Shown here piece after piece: positions 11,681 through 23,440 of a DNA stretch of 64,000 nucleotides. The translations under genes and the position numbers were made by a program. Location: contig OX375876.1 in the NCBI GenBank assembly GCA_947359465.1, forward strand, positions 87,140,184 to 87,204,183, given 5' to 3'. Below the pieces are notes generated by a model. That model worked only from the letters and a program-made list of their open reading frames with translations. It was not told the origin of the DNA and searched no databases. How positions within the stretch are numbered: position 1 is the first letter of the stretch; each line of letters begins with the position of its first letter. The DNA is from Metellina segmentata (lineage: Eukaryota > Arthropoda > Arachnida > Araneae > Tetragnathidae).

Positions 11681-13080
11681 TAGACCGGGGTAACTTTGGG
11701 ACTGGTTGTGCAACTTTGGGACAGCGGGTAATTTTCGGCTTTCTAATTTCCAGCAAATGCCATGCGTTTCGAAAGGGCGGACAATCACCGTTACCGAACC
11801 CGCGGGTATAACTGCTACCTCGCGGCACTTATTTGAAGCTGCAGTTACACTGACGTCCGAAGGCATCCCGATTTATTTTCAACCTCATTTTGTCAAGTTT
11901 CTAGTTTTTGTGTAAACTTTCATACGCCTTTTTTAAAAACTGCAAAGACTTCAGTACAGGCAGGCGTGTGTCTGAGAAGTACATGCTTTGACATCTATTT
12001 CATGTGATAGTAATATTTTTAGTATTTGTATTTTGCTTTATAACCTCAACATTGCAAATTTTCAGCACTGAGTGGGGTTAACATTGGGCCTATTTCACAC
12101 ACTTCTTAAAAACCTCTGGAATATCCTGTTCAAGGGTCCAGAAAATTTGATTTCCGGGTTCCGCAAGTCTAGAGTTTATCCTACTGACAAACAGCCGGTC
12201 CTGAAAAGGTTGCCTTCAGGGAGCCTGGATTCGTTATTTCTTCCCTCACCGAGAAGAGCTTCCAAGAAAATATTACGATTAAGCCTGAAGAAGTGACCAA
12301 AGACCGCCAAATCCAGAGAAGGAAGCTGAATGGTCCCCGGGGAAATGTACTTCAGCGGAGGAACTTAAAGCTGTAGCATTACCGGCATTTGCACCTCAGC
12401 CGTCTGCACCTGATTCCCAACCATTGACATAGTAACGGGAGCACAACAGCGGGTACTGTGCCAGAAAAAACGAAAAGAGCAACAGCCATGATGCTGGTGC
12501 TAAATGTTCACTACAAGACTCTGAAGACAACGAAACATCCAGCGACTTGGAAGAGCAGTTTGCTCCATCGATGCGAAGTCCAGAACCTTCAAGTTTCCTC
12601 CAGATCCTGACGGTGGGTGACTAGGCTCTGGTGAGGTACGAGGTTGAACTTTTTTCGGGATGGATGATCGAGATAAAAAACAATGAAAAAGTTCCTCATA
12701 TCTGCGATGAAGAAGTCCACCTTGAACTGCAAATGGCCAGCAAAGCCCGATGGAGTTTATTATTCGAAGGACGAAATAGTCTGAAAGATCAACCAGCTTC
12801 AACTAATTGGCCGACGGGAGTATTTCAGTTAAAGAACTAATAATATACGAAGAGCTTAGTTCTTAACCTTAATAATTAAGAACTTAAAATTCCCTTGCAA
12901 GCAATTAATTTAAGTTGAAATGTTGCTTACCTTCTTGAGACAATTCTATTTTATTTTCAAAATATTACTCTAATTTACAAAATGGGGATGTCTGAAATAA
13001 AACATGTGTATCATTAGAAAAGATTAATTTTTCCTAGTGTTTCTAATCGAAAAACAGTGCTGTCCCAAATTTACCCCCAT
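11681..13080 (+). mobile_element. pogo/Tigger-like transposon remnant
   Basis: The left end AGACCGGGGTAACTTTGGGA (11681) and the right end TCCCAAATTTACCCCCAT (to 13080) are imperfect inverted repeats (GGGGTAA..TTTGGGAC). This terminus type belongs to pogo-group elements. The interior carries broken plus-strand transposase sequence. The exact outer ends and TA duplications are uncertain. Confidence 0.7.
12080..12838 (+). pseudogene. pogo-like DDE transposase C-terminal pseudogene
   Basis: The first open segment (to 12296) contains ENLISGFRKSRVYPTDKQPV and LKRLPSG. This matches the I-x-x-G-F-R-K-x-x-x-Y-P-x-(D/N) block that follows the catalytic core in pogo/Tigger (DDE_1) transposases. After frame changes, a second segment at 12615-12838 gives G-D-x-x-L-V-R-Y-E-V-E-L-F followed by IEIKNNEKV, the small beta-rich tail seen at the end of many such proteins. 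The N-terminal CENP-B-like DNA-binding domain and most of the catalytic core are missing between 11750 and 12070. At least two frame changes make it inactive. Confidence 0.75.
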
Positions 13081-13336
13081 TTAATGAGGTAAGATTGCGA
13101 CAACGATGGAGGACGTTTTTTGGATGTCATTGGTCGTAGAGTAGAATCATGCCCATATTTGGGAAGAGGAAGGTTAACTTCATATAATACCATAGTCTCA
13201 GCAATCTAGCTTAATACGTGTTGACAGGAGTAATAAAAAACCGGAAAAAGTGTTTCAAAATTACCTTTGTCAACGGTATAGTAAAAGTTTAGATTTAAGA
13301 ACGAATACTCTTAGACTTAGAATTATCGAAATTTGA
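13081..13336. other. Short unique stretch
   Basis: No gene, RNA or repeat recognised. Confidence 0.4.
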
Positions 13337-13458
13337 TCGTGGTCCGAAACTATGAGGTGTCCTCGGTTTCACCCTTCGAAATTGTACCCGTACGGTCAAC
13401 AATAGCCCGTTTGTATTGTTCCAGTGCGACGTTAATTCGACTATCAACCTACCTACTA
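13337..13458 (+). mobile_element. SINE 3' fragment
   Basis: A diverged 3' SINE piece: CGTGGTCCGAAACTATGAGG, GGTCAACAATAGCCCGTTTG, CCAGTGCGACGTTAATTCGA, then CTACC repeats as tail. Confidence 0.75.
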
Positions 13459-14136
13459 AGACTTTTGTTTCTGAAGGTATGAATAGTCTGGGGAAAATTA
13501 ATTAAAAAAAATATTGGAAATCTTCCGTGTGCGTATTGACCAGAAACTTGGATGCCGATGTTAAATTTTTACATATATTTCAAAATTGGGTGAGCTGCCA
13601 TTGGAAATGGGAATTTGTGTGCAATTTAATGTAAAGATGATTCCATAAATCAAAGTTTGTGCACATGAATTTATAGAAGATGTTATTACCAATAGAATGC
13701 ACTTCTTAATTTGCTCTTTTGGGAACGATCCGAGTATAAGGAAGGGTGGTTCGAATTTGTTTTCGAAACTGCATCAATTAAAAACTTTTATACAATGTCG
13801 TTTTAAGTTCATTTTCTGGTGAGGAGCTAGACTGGTTAGCATCAAAATTATTCCTTTAAAAAGGACATAGATCTGATGGATGATTCGCGTGAATATTTAA
13901 AGTGGTTTGTCTTCAACTATTTTTATTTTATATCAAACCACTCGCTGTAGTGTTCAACAGTGAACAGTCTTATTATTACTGCAAACAGTTCAACATCAGT
14001 AACTGTGAATAATCTTGTGATTAGCAGTGAGAATAATCTTGTCATTACTCATTTCTAGTTGTTCTGCATTATGTCCTTATTTTCTTTCTGAAAGCTCACT
14101 TGTATTATTTCAGTTATCTATTCTTGCATTTCCTAA
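13459..14136. other. Unique AT-rich DNA
   Basis: 13575-13660 is the plus-strand copy of a dispersed repeat also present at 9285-9365 (minus). No coding signal. Confidence 0.4.
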
Positions 14137-14141
14137 ATGCC

Positions 14142-14325
14142 ACGTTTGCGTGGTGTGGAAGTTTGGAGAGTGGGTGTCAGCTCAGGTGTTGACCTCTTCA
14201 TCTGACCGTGGTTCAGATTTACGAGGTGTTGCCAGTGGATCTTTCCATTTTGATTGATCGCGGACCGTTGTCATAGCCCGTTGTATTGCGTCAGTGCAAC
14301 TTCAATTCAACTACCTACCTAAATA
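14142..14325 (+). mobile_element. SINE fragment (5' truncated)
   Basis: This contains GGTGTGGAAGTTTGGAGAGT, TCATCTGACCGTGGTTCA, a decayed CCCGTTGTATTGCGTCAGTG and a CTACC tail. It lacks the tRNA-like head. Confidence 0.85.
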
Positions 14326-14594
14326 GGTATGACAAACAAGTATCACATTTATATGAAAGCACTTCACGTTTCCAGATGACACATTTAGAACAACTCCTAA
14401 GGACATAAACTGCTCCTCCCTATAAATTCATAGAGGGGTTGAGCCCCCTAAATATTAGGGGCAAGTGTTAAAATATTACCAACAAGTAACCAAATAAGTT
14501 TTTTCCACGAATCAAAAAGAACCAGGAACTTCTAGTCCCCGAGACTGACTAATAATTTTGAGGTTAGGAACCGGTCTCCTCCTTCAATATATAT

Positions 14595-14776
14595 CACGTT
14601 GGGTTGGCGTGGAAGTTTGGAGAGTGGGGTGCCAGCACAGGTGTTGCTTCGTCATCTGACCGTGGTTCAAAATTACGAGGTGTTGTTCTCGGACCTTTCC
14701 CTTAAGGGACTGATCCCGGACCGTCGTCAATAGCCTGTTGTGTTGCTCTAGTACGACGTTAACTAAAATTACCTTC
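14595..14776 (+). mobile_element. SINE-A, 5' truncated
   Basis: A well-preserved 3' half starting CACGTTGGGTTGGCGTGGAA and ending GACGTTAACTAAAATTACC. The head and first body segment are absent. Confidence 0.9.
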
Positions 14777-16265
14777 AATATATTATATTATGTTGAGTTA
14801 TGTTATGTTGCTAACTTGCGAGAGGTGGGCGGAACATGTTCGATTCCTGTGTCTTACCCTAGGTGTATTTCTGTTTTCATATCAGTAAAACTTTCATTAC
14901 GCATGTATGTTCATTGCTTGATGTTTTCCTCTGCTTGAAGATGCCATGCCAAAAGTTTTATGCTGCATAGGTCAAAATATACTTGACCTTTGTATCAAAA
15001 TACTCAGTCAACGAACCCTTATGTTTAAGAGGAAGAGGTGCCAATCCCTAATCATAAAAATATTAAAACTCAAGAGGCATTGCACCCCTTTTTTCTGGTA
15101 AAGCGGTCAAGTGACCTTATGTGCGATATGGCGTCGTCTTGTTTATTTGGCTAACCATATTATCACATTATGATATTTGTGCTTTTAAGGTTGGGCCCAA
15201 CCAAAATAAATATGGCGGAGGAGGTTTTAGGCTCGTGGGAGTTGTCACCCATGCTTAGGAACCAGCAGAGTACAAATCTAGTAATCTAAAAAACTAAGGG
15301 AATCCATGTCTTTCTTTTTCCTCAACAATTTCTCAACTGTACCTTCCTGCTCCGCTTACGTTTTGAACCAGGTTTTCATAATAAAGCAATTACCGATTCA
15401 GTTTTCCGATTTCTTTAAAAATCGACGAGTGGGTCGAAAGAGGCAGTGTCGAAAACAACAGGTGCCATGTGAACGGGCAAACGCAATATGCACCATGTCC
15501 CTCCCACTGCCTCCGTCGGACAGCGACAATCGGAGGCTCGCGGCCATATGTCATTAGACGGGACCATTACTTCAGTACCCATGCCTTATAATCATCGCAT
15601 CATGGACCAGCGATTAATGGAAGATGGCGGCCGCTTTTGCTTTGTTTTTTCCCTCGAATTCCTGAATTTTGAGAGGGTCTATTATGCCGTAGAGGTGGGC
15701 GAAGGAGAGATGCTGCAGATATCGGCGTGGGGTGGGGTCCGGTCTTCATGACACACGGCTGGGTCTTCCATTTTGGAGGTTTTTATGGGGTTTTAATGCA
15801 TGAGCTGGTGGGACCCATCGACCACGAATTGACAAAATATGGAGATGGAGTGTGGATGACAGGGGCAAGTGGAGCTGCGGAGAAAGTTCTTTGTTCGACA
15901 GTACTTCATTGAATAGTGTGTAATAGATTTTGATGGCGTGCCGCGGGTGATGCGAGGAATGGACAGTATGCAGGCGCTTATTAAGTGAACAGAGAGACAT
16001 AGATGGAATGGAATGAGTCATTGGAATGGGTGTTTTTTATCGCTTTGTCATTTACTTTGTTATTATCACGAGGCATGGCCTGAAGAGGAGGAAAGATGTT
16101 GGGGCTTTAAGCCCATGCCCTTTACATCTTCGAATCACAAGTGCCCTTTTGCAAGAATGTGTTGATCATAAAGTGATTGAAATTTTTTAATTCCAAAACA
16201 TCCAGAAGAATTTCTATTTAAAAGCCTTGGCTGTAATCGATGTAACGAACCTTGTTGAGAGTTCT
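14777..16265. other. Unique DNA with a GC-elevated block
   Basis: 14777-15290 is plain. 15300-15960 is clearly richer in G+C than its surroundings, is non-repetitive within this window and contains several homeodomain-like ATTA/TAAT cores (for example GGACCATTAC, GCGATTAATGG). Open frames on both strands overlap here without recognisable motifs. It may be conserved non-coding DNA; comparison with a related genome would decide. Confidence 0.3.
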
Positions 16266-16269
16266 TTAA

Positions 16270-16481
16270 CCCTCCTGGTGGCTGTCTCGACGAGGTATCT
16301 TGTCATAAGTCAAACTGACCATATCTTGATGTGGACGCGATATCTCGTCATTAGAAGAAAACTGACCCAATCTTGATCTCGTCATCATCAAAAAGTCGGC
16401 AGTGATGACGAGATATCTCGTCATTAAGAAAATTGGACAGATCTTGATGAAGGCCATGTCTCATCGAAACCACTTGGAGGG
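16270..16481. mobile_element. piggyBac-like MITE, 212 bp
   Basis: TTAA duplications at 16266-16269 and 16482-16485 bracket CCCTCCTGGTGGCTGTCTCG and GAAACCACTTGGAGGG. The inside repeats the ACGAGATATCTCGTCATTA module with ACTGACC..ATCTTGAT spacers. TTAA TSDs with CCC-starting inverted ends are the piggyBac signature. There is no transposase. Confidence 0.85.
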
Positions 16482-16485
16482 TTAA

Positions 16486-17490
16486 GTTGAGGCTCACAAT
16501 GAAACCCTAGAACTTAATGCATACAGTCTTCACAAAATACTTTTACTTTAGACTCTTTCAACTAATTTTTTTAAAAACAAAACCAAAAATACTTCGGTCA
16601 GCGAATTAGAATCTTACAGGATTTATGATTCTCAGCCTTTTTTTGAATCCCAAAGGCTGGAAGCAGATAAATTATCCTGCATTGAGTATTACGAACATGC
16701 AAATCGTTTTAAGTTTATTTTCAATTTCAAAAAAGATTTGGAAAATGTTGAACTAATTTCTAACCCTTAACTCGTAGGAATCTAGTTTAGGACAGATGTT
16801 TATAAGGATAGAATTAAAATAAAAGCTTTTGATAGTGTGGGATTCTACATCGATGCAACGTAAAGCACACTTCTAGGAAATGTTTGCTTTAAAATAATCA
16901 AGATGACTGTAACTAATTTGGGTGATGATTTTGAAACCGCATCGATCCAATTTCTGATGGAAGAGATATAATGCCATGAGAATCAAACTTCTAAAAGTTT
17001 TTCCGCAGTTTGTTGCATAGTTAAATGAGACTATATCAGAGCATAAGTGGCCTAACACACAGAAATCCGAAAATTTTATTATCACCTTAAATTTAGACCT
17101 TTAATTTATTTCCTTAAATGTGCCAGTTCAAGTATTCTAAAATTACAAAATAACGTAGTGTTGATCTCCGAAAAACAAATTTTCAGAATTTCAAATCATC
17201 TTGTGGATAAATAAGAATATAATAAAAAATGGTGTAATAACATCGAATCTATCTCCATTTAGTTTGCTGGTGGGTTAAGCCACTCTTGCTTTGATAGCCT
17301 CAAATACACTCTGAAAGACGAGTTGAGTATAAACTTTTAACCTATATATTGATACATTCTGCTGCTGTTAACAGCATAAGAGAAAAAACGCAAAGTATAT
17401 AAAGAGCACTGGGAGTACATTATAAAGATCCTTGAAACATAAACCAACTCAGAATCTTAGTGAGTTCAGTGTCTGAGGCTAAGTTATGTA
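16486..17490. other. AT-rich unique DNA
   Basis: No gene, RNA or repeat recognised. Only short frames without motifs are present. Confidence 0.4.
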
Positions 17491-18060
17491 TTGTTAATTG
17501 CCCGATTTTCGGGCTTTTCCCCATAAAATGCAGCCAAATAGCGAACATACAACCGACCGTTTATCTGCAGCCGCAGCGATTACCGAACCATAAAAAGAAT
17601 CCCGAATCCACACAATGCTATTTTTATGAATGAACTCAGCGACAGATCGCTGCAACTCGGCATCTTCGCCATGCAAGTGGGGGAGTGGACAGAGCGGCAT
17701 GTGCATCCCGTAATTACAGCAAGGGCAAATTGCCTCAAATAGCGCATTAAAAATACAGCGAGGACTGTCCTTTTTTCTGGGTCTCCCACGTTCTCGGGGC
17801 TCGCCCACCCTCCCGAGGGGGCCCGGTACGAGAATGAGACGAAATCAGGAGCTCTTATCGGAAGGGGATTGCTCATTAAATTCAAAATGGATCTCCTCTC
17901 ATTTGTATTGCAGACGGGCGTGTCGAAGAAGAAATCGGCCGCTGATTTATTGGTGATATTAAATTCGCCTGTTTTTTCTGTCGGAGGAAGTGGCTGTGGG
18001 AAAAGGAAGCCCATCCCATATTTACATGACCCTCGGAAGACTGGATGTAGTGAAACTTCT
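17491..18060. promoter_or_regulatory. GC-elevated unique block, candidate conserved non-coding
   Basis: This block stands out from flanking AT-rich DNA. It is non-repetitive and is open on the minus strand for 144 codons (18014 to 17580) without any recognisable domain. It contains GTAATTACAG, CTCATTAAATTC and CAAATTGCC, which could be transcription-factor sites. A regulatory role is inference only; an unrecognised exon is the alternative. Confidence 0.25.
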
Positions 18061-18249
18061 ATTTTTCGAATTTTAAATTCGAATAATTCGAGGTTTTATT
18101 TGCCTGCAGAATTTCAATGTAATGCTGCGTGTTTGATTCAAATGTTTCTTTATGTTTTTTTTATTCATTGATTCATTATTATTTAAATATTTTTTTATTG
18201 AATAAAACATTTTCACGTAAAACTTTGCTTTTTTTCCCCCCCCCCTTAA

Positions 18250-18699
18250 CTATCCAAGTGTTTCGACGAGATATCAGTCCAAAATCGGATCCTTTTTTCT
18301 AAGAACGATATGTCTTATAGAGACAAAACGGCACTATTACTCCAAGGGATAAAGAACCAAGTAAAGAAGAATAAATCGTCCCTTGCTCGGAACTGGTAAC
18401 AGTTTGAAACAAGTTTTTGTACCACATGCTGGGCACTACAGGGTAATTTTCGCAGCGAAGACAAACCACCAAGAAGATTATTCCTCGAAAAGATTTCGAC
18501 AAGATTTTTCATCCATCAAAATCCAACTAATTTCGCTAAAGATGGGATATCTCGTCATTACGACAGTGACGATTTCTGTTGGTGGCAAGATCAATATATG
18601 GTTTGTTTTCTTCTAATGACGCGATATCTCTTCTATCAAGATCTGGTCAGTTTTGCAAGTGACGAGATATCTCGTCGAGACAGACAACCACCAGGAGGG
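18250..18699. mobile_element. piggyBac-like MITE, 450-bp long form
   Basis: The left end TTAA (18246-18249) precedes CTATCCAAGTGTTTCGACGA. The right end GACAACCACCAGGAGGG is followed by TTGA (18700-18703). Inner sequence at 18318-18415 matches, in reverse complement, 54865-54955 of another copy, so these two represent a longer family member from which the 93-bp form could be deleted. Confidence 0.75.
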
Positions 18700-18703
18700 T
18701 TGA

Positions 18704-20080
18704 AAACGGAAAGAGGAAAGGTAATTCATTGGTGACTCATTCTTTCCGGTAATGTATTACACGTATAAGTTGTGAGGATTCATTGATGATCCATCCATCG
18801 ATCCTCCGAATGCGAAATCTAAACCCCCGTCGGAGTTCGCCGAGAGGCACAGGTGCGAGCCACTGCGGACAGTGGAGAGTCGCCAATCTGTCTGGAATAT
18901 TGACACTAAAAGTACAATGGGAATTCGTTCTGTTCCGTCTTTATAGATGAACTATCATCAGCTTGGGTAGAAACAGCCGATAGCGATTAGACGACCCTAC
19001 GCCAGATATGAGGCCAATGACAAACGCAACGGGGTGACATCAGAGCCAAAATGGAGGACCAGCTCCGCCACAGATGCCGGAGTGCGCCAAAATCCGAGCC
19101 AAGGCATCGGAAGAAGTAAAAAATCAGTTTTTGACTTGATCTCATCCCGAGGTGCGTATTCTCTCAGAGACCTGAAACGGTCGACCCATTTCTTCTCTTT
19201 TGAGAATTTATTTTTAGAGTTCGGTGTGACCTCGCCCTGAGAGGACACCTACTCAGAAGCCTTGAGAGACTGAACATTAAAAGTCCTCTTGACTTTTCTT
19301 AGAAGGAACGTCCTAGAGTTCCTGGTGTAGACCGTCACCAGATGTCTATAGTGAGATCCTGTGCGGACCTGTGTCGCCGACGAAGTTCTCCTTCCCGAGG
19401 TAAAATTGTTCGAGCGTAGTGCATTTATAACTACTCTAGAACCGTTCTTCGGTGTAGACTTTTCTTCCGCTGGAGACTTTTCTGCTGTTAGATTAGAATT
19501 GCAATCTTCTGTTAGAATTGAGTTGAGACAACCTGTCCAATCTAATTATTAGAGATCTAATTTCAGAGCCTTGTATATAATTTACCATTAATCGAAAGCA
19601 TCTGTAAATAAAAATTGTCATGTTAATTAAGTTAGACTGTTCTCTGTAGATTCTTTATCTGCACACTACCCAGAGAAATCATCACAAAGTATTACACCTA
19701 ATTTCTGTAATCTCTAAAACCCTCTTTTCCCCCTCAGAATTACCAGATTGGGCCCAAATGCGTCCTTTGTTGGACGCCAAAATTTTGCATTGGGTTTTCA
19801 TTGCCCAAGTTTTACTGTTTGCCCAATAAGATAATGATGTTTTACTCGTAGATATGAAGTGCCTTAGCTCTTCAGTAAATAGATCAATGGTAAGCGCACA
19901 ATACTCGTTCTTTAAGCCCAATGACTAGAGTGTGCCTGGACAGCAGTTTCTGAAAAAATTCGAGCTCGTGGCAAGGTTAGTGTTACGTAGACGAAGTATA
20001 TAGAATACGAAAGTAATACTTAGTAATTAAAATTTAATCACTGCAAACTGTATTTCCATGAATCAATGTGAAGTACAGCC
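18704..20080. other. Unique DNA, partly GC-elevated
   Basis: 18780-19450 has mixed GC content and no gene motifs. 19850-19965 is homologous to 20275-20380 (GATCAATGGTA.GCGCACAATACTC and TAGAGTGT), part of a local repeat. Confidence 0.35.
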
Positions 20081-20082
20081 GC

Positions 20083-20160
20083 CTAAGTGGTATAGTTTCT
20101 AGTAGGTCTAGGGTTCGAGACTCGATTTGTAAGAGCATGTATGTTGGTGGTTGTCTGTAC
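20083..20160 (+). repeat. tRNA-like SINE head fragment
   Basis: CCGCCTAAGTGGTATAGTTT resembles a pol III box A. GGGTTCGAGACTC about 30 bp downstream resembles box B. CATGTATGTT follows, like the CATGGATGTT after the SINE-A head. It is probably an old SINE head rather than a tRNA gene, because no acceptor stem pairing is visible. Confidence 0.45.
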
Positions 20161-20179
20161 ACAGTAGTACAGCCATGCC

Positions 20180-20490
20180 TTAAAAATGACGAAATTTAAG
20201 CATGTACCAAAAACAAACTCACGAGAAACTCACGTATATGCTCGAATGAAATTAAAGGAACTATGCACAAGTCACTCCTGTCCAAATAGATGGATCAATG
20301 GTATACGCACAATACTCATTCTCAAAGCCTGGTGTCTAGAGTGTTCCCAAGCAACAGATTCTAAAAAATAATTCGTGTTCAAATAATAATTCGTTAAAAA
20401 ATGACGAATCTAAACATATACAAAAAAACGCAGGAGTAAAAGTATATACTCGATTGAAATAAAGGGAACTATGCACAAGCAACCCCAACA
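20180..20490 (+). repeat. Local tandem duplication, about 210 bp period
   Basis: 20183-20270 and 20398-20485 share AAAAATGACGAA, TATATGCTCGAATGAAAT / TATATACTCGATTGAAAT and GGAACTATGCACAAG. The second copy is diverged. Confidence 0.6.
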
Positions 20491-21120
20491 TGTAAAAATC
20501 TTAGTTATTAGTTATGTAATTCAATAATTGTATTGTAATTAATTAACGTCACACTATAATTTAACAAATATTTTCGTGTTGCTCGGGTAACAAGTATTTT
20601 CCGATCTCCAGTTGATTAATTGGTTGTTTGGTGGTTTTATGGCTGATGGATCACATATTTAGAAAAGACGCGCGAAAAACGACAGACAATAAAAAAAATT
20701 ATCTTAGGTACAACAAAATGAGTTCAGAATGAAGGAAAGTACACCCATTGTTAGTCTATAGGGAATTTATAAATTTGAAATTGATAAACTAAAAAATGTG
20801 CATGAGCTATGTATTTTACATTTTATCAGTGCCTTGATCAGAAAATACGTAATGCTCATTTCACTATACGTCTTTTAAGAAATCAAATTTAATTAAATCG
20901 GACGAAAATTTCCCGGATGAACGGAGATGGGCTGGCAAACGCCATCGTCTCCAAAGTCAAGATTTATAGCAGGAATGAAAGTTGACATAGTGGAAAAGCA
21001 GGTAGCCGGATCCACCTCAAGACCTTCGACCTCCTACACCCTCCTTCGCCAAAGCACGGGTTAATTGAAATGACCCCATCCGCTTTCGACCGTCATTATT
21101 CTCGACTATCACTGGAGCAT
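20491..21120. other. Unique DNA left of the dimeric array
   Basis: 20491-20880 is AT-rich. 20890-21110 is higher in G+C and includes TTAATTAAATC and GGGTTAATTGAAAT. No gene was recognised. Confidence 0.35.
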
Positions 21121-23440
21121 CTTCCATTCCACACAAGAGTCGTCAATTTGTTTTTAAAAGGGTTAGTGCGCTCACCTTCCAACTGAGCTGAGAGAAAAAA
21201 GACGATGATGATGTCCTTGTATCTACTTCAATGCTTTATAAGGCTTCACCAGCGAACTGTTTCCTTCAGAGTAACCAGATTCAGATGTAGACGGTAAGTA
21301 TACAGCAGCATTCCATACAAGAGTCGTCAATTTGTTTTTAAAAGGGTTAGTGGCGCTCACCTTCCAACTGAGTTGAGGGGAAAAGACGATGGTAAGAGAT
21401 ATCCTAGTATCTACTTTGACGCTTGCTAAAGCCTCACCAGCGAATAGTTACCTGCAGTGTAACCAGTCTCAGACGTGGACGGTAAGTACACAGCAGTATC
21501 TCATACAAGAGTCGTCAATTTGTTTTTAAAAGGGTTAGTGCGCTCACCTTCCAACTGAGCTGAAGGGGAAAAGACGATGGTGATGTCCTTGTATCTACTT
21601 CAATGCTTTCTAAGGCTTCACCAGCGAACTGCTTCCTTCAGAGTAACCAGATTCAGATGTAGACGGTAAGTATACAGCAGCATTCCATACAAGAGTCGTC
21701 AATTTGTTTTTAAAAGGGTTAGTGGCGCTCACCTTCCAACTGAGTTGAAGGGAAAAGACGATGGTAAGAGATATCCTAGTATCTACTTTGACGCTTGCTA
21801 AAGCCTCACCAGCGAATTGTTACCTGCAGTGTAACCAGTCTCAGACGTGGACGGTAAGTACACAGCAGTATCTCATACAAGAGTCGTCAATTTGTTTTTA
21901 AAAGGGTTAGTGCGCTCACCTTCCAACTGAGCTGAAGGGGAAAAGACGATGGTGATGTCCTTGTATCTACTTCAATGCTTTCTAAGGCTTCACCAGCAAA
22001 CTGTTTCCTTCAGAGTAACCAGATTCAGATGTAGACGGTAAGTATACAGCAGCATTCCATACAAGAGTCGTCAATTTGTTTTTAAAAGGGTTAGTGGCGC
22101 TCACCTTCCAACTGAGTTGAGGGGAAAAGACGATGGTAAGAGATATCCTAGTATCTACTTTGACGCTTGCTAAAGCCTCACCAGCGAATTGATACCTGCA
22201 GTGTAACCAGTCTCAGACGTGGACGGTAAGTACACAGCAGTATCTCATACAAGAGTCGTCAATTTGTTTTTAAAAGGGTTAGTGCGCTCACCTTCCAACT
22301 GAGCTGAAGGGGAAAAGACGATGGTGATGTCCTTGTATCTACTTCAATGCTTTCTAAGGCTTCACCAGCGAACTGTTTCCTTCAGAGTAACCAGATTCAG
22401 ATGTAGACGGTAAGTATACAGCAGCATTCCATACAAGAGTCGTCAATTTGTTTTTAAAAGGGTTAGTGGCGCTCACCTTCCAACTGAGTTGAGGGGTAAA
22501 GACGATGGTAAGAGATATCCTAGTATCTACTTTGACGCTTGCTAAAGCCTCACCAGCGAATTGATACCTGCAGTGTAACCAGTCTCAGACGTGGACGGTA
22601 AGTACACAGCAGTATCTCATACAAGAGTCGTCAATTTATTTTTGAAGGGGTTTATGCGCTGACCTTCCAACTGAGCTGAAGGGGAAAAGACGATGGTGAT
22701 GTCCTAGTATCTACTTTGATGCTTTCTAAAGCCTCACAAGCAAGCTGTTACCTGCAGTGTAACCCGCTTCAGATGTGGACGGTAAGTACACAGCAGAATT
22801 CCATACAAGAGTCGTCAATATGTATTAAAAAGGGTTAGTGCGCTCACTTTCCAACTGAGGGGAGAGAAAACAACGATGGTGACGTCCTTGTATCTACTTC
22901 AATGGTTTCTAAGGTTTCACCAGTGAACTGTTTCCTTCAGAGTAACCAGATTCAAATGTAGACTGTAAGTACACAGCAGTACCCATATAAGAGTCGTCAA
23001 TTTGTTTTTAAAAATGTTAATGGTGCTCACCTTCCGAGTTGAGGGGAAAAGACGATGGTGTGAGATGTCCTTGTATTTACTGTGACTTGCTAAAGCCTGA
23101 CCAGTGTACTGTTACCTGCAGTGTAACCAGCTTCAGACGTGGACGGTAAGTACACAGCAGCATTCCATGCAAGAGTCGTCAAAATGTATTAAAAAGGGCT
23201 AGTGCTCTCACTTACCAACTGAGGGGAGGGAAACAACGATTATGATGTCCTTGATGGCTTTCTAAGCTTCACCAATGATCTGTTACCTGCAGAGTACCTA
23301 ACCAGCTTCAGATGTGGACGCTTAGTACACATCAGCATTCCATACTGTCAATTTGTTTTTCAAAAGGGTTAGTGCGCTCACCTCCTAATTGAGTTGAGAG
23401 AAAAAATGATGGTAATATCCTTGTAACTACTTTGATGCTT
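21121..23440. repeat. Tandem array of alternating 184/188-bp monomers
   Basis: Starts of the marker CAAGAGTCGTCAATTTG fall at 21134, 21318, 21506, 21690, 21878, 22062, 22250, 22434, 22622 and 22806, so steps alternate 184 and 188 bp (372-bp dimer). The A type has GTGCGCTCACC and GATGGTGATGTCC; the B type has GTGGCGCTCACC and GATGGTAAGAGATATCC. From 22622 rightwards the repeats degrade (steps near 182) and fade out by about 23440. There are roughly 12.5 monomers. Confidence 0.95.

Noticed and set aside
17580..18014. 144-codon minus-strand open frame as a gene
   Set aside because: No recognisable domain, no supporting splice or start context, and overlapping open frames on the other strand; GC-elevated composition alone makes stops rare.
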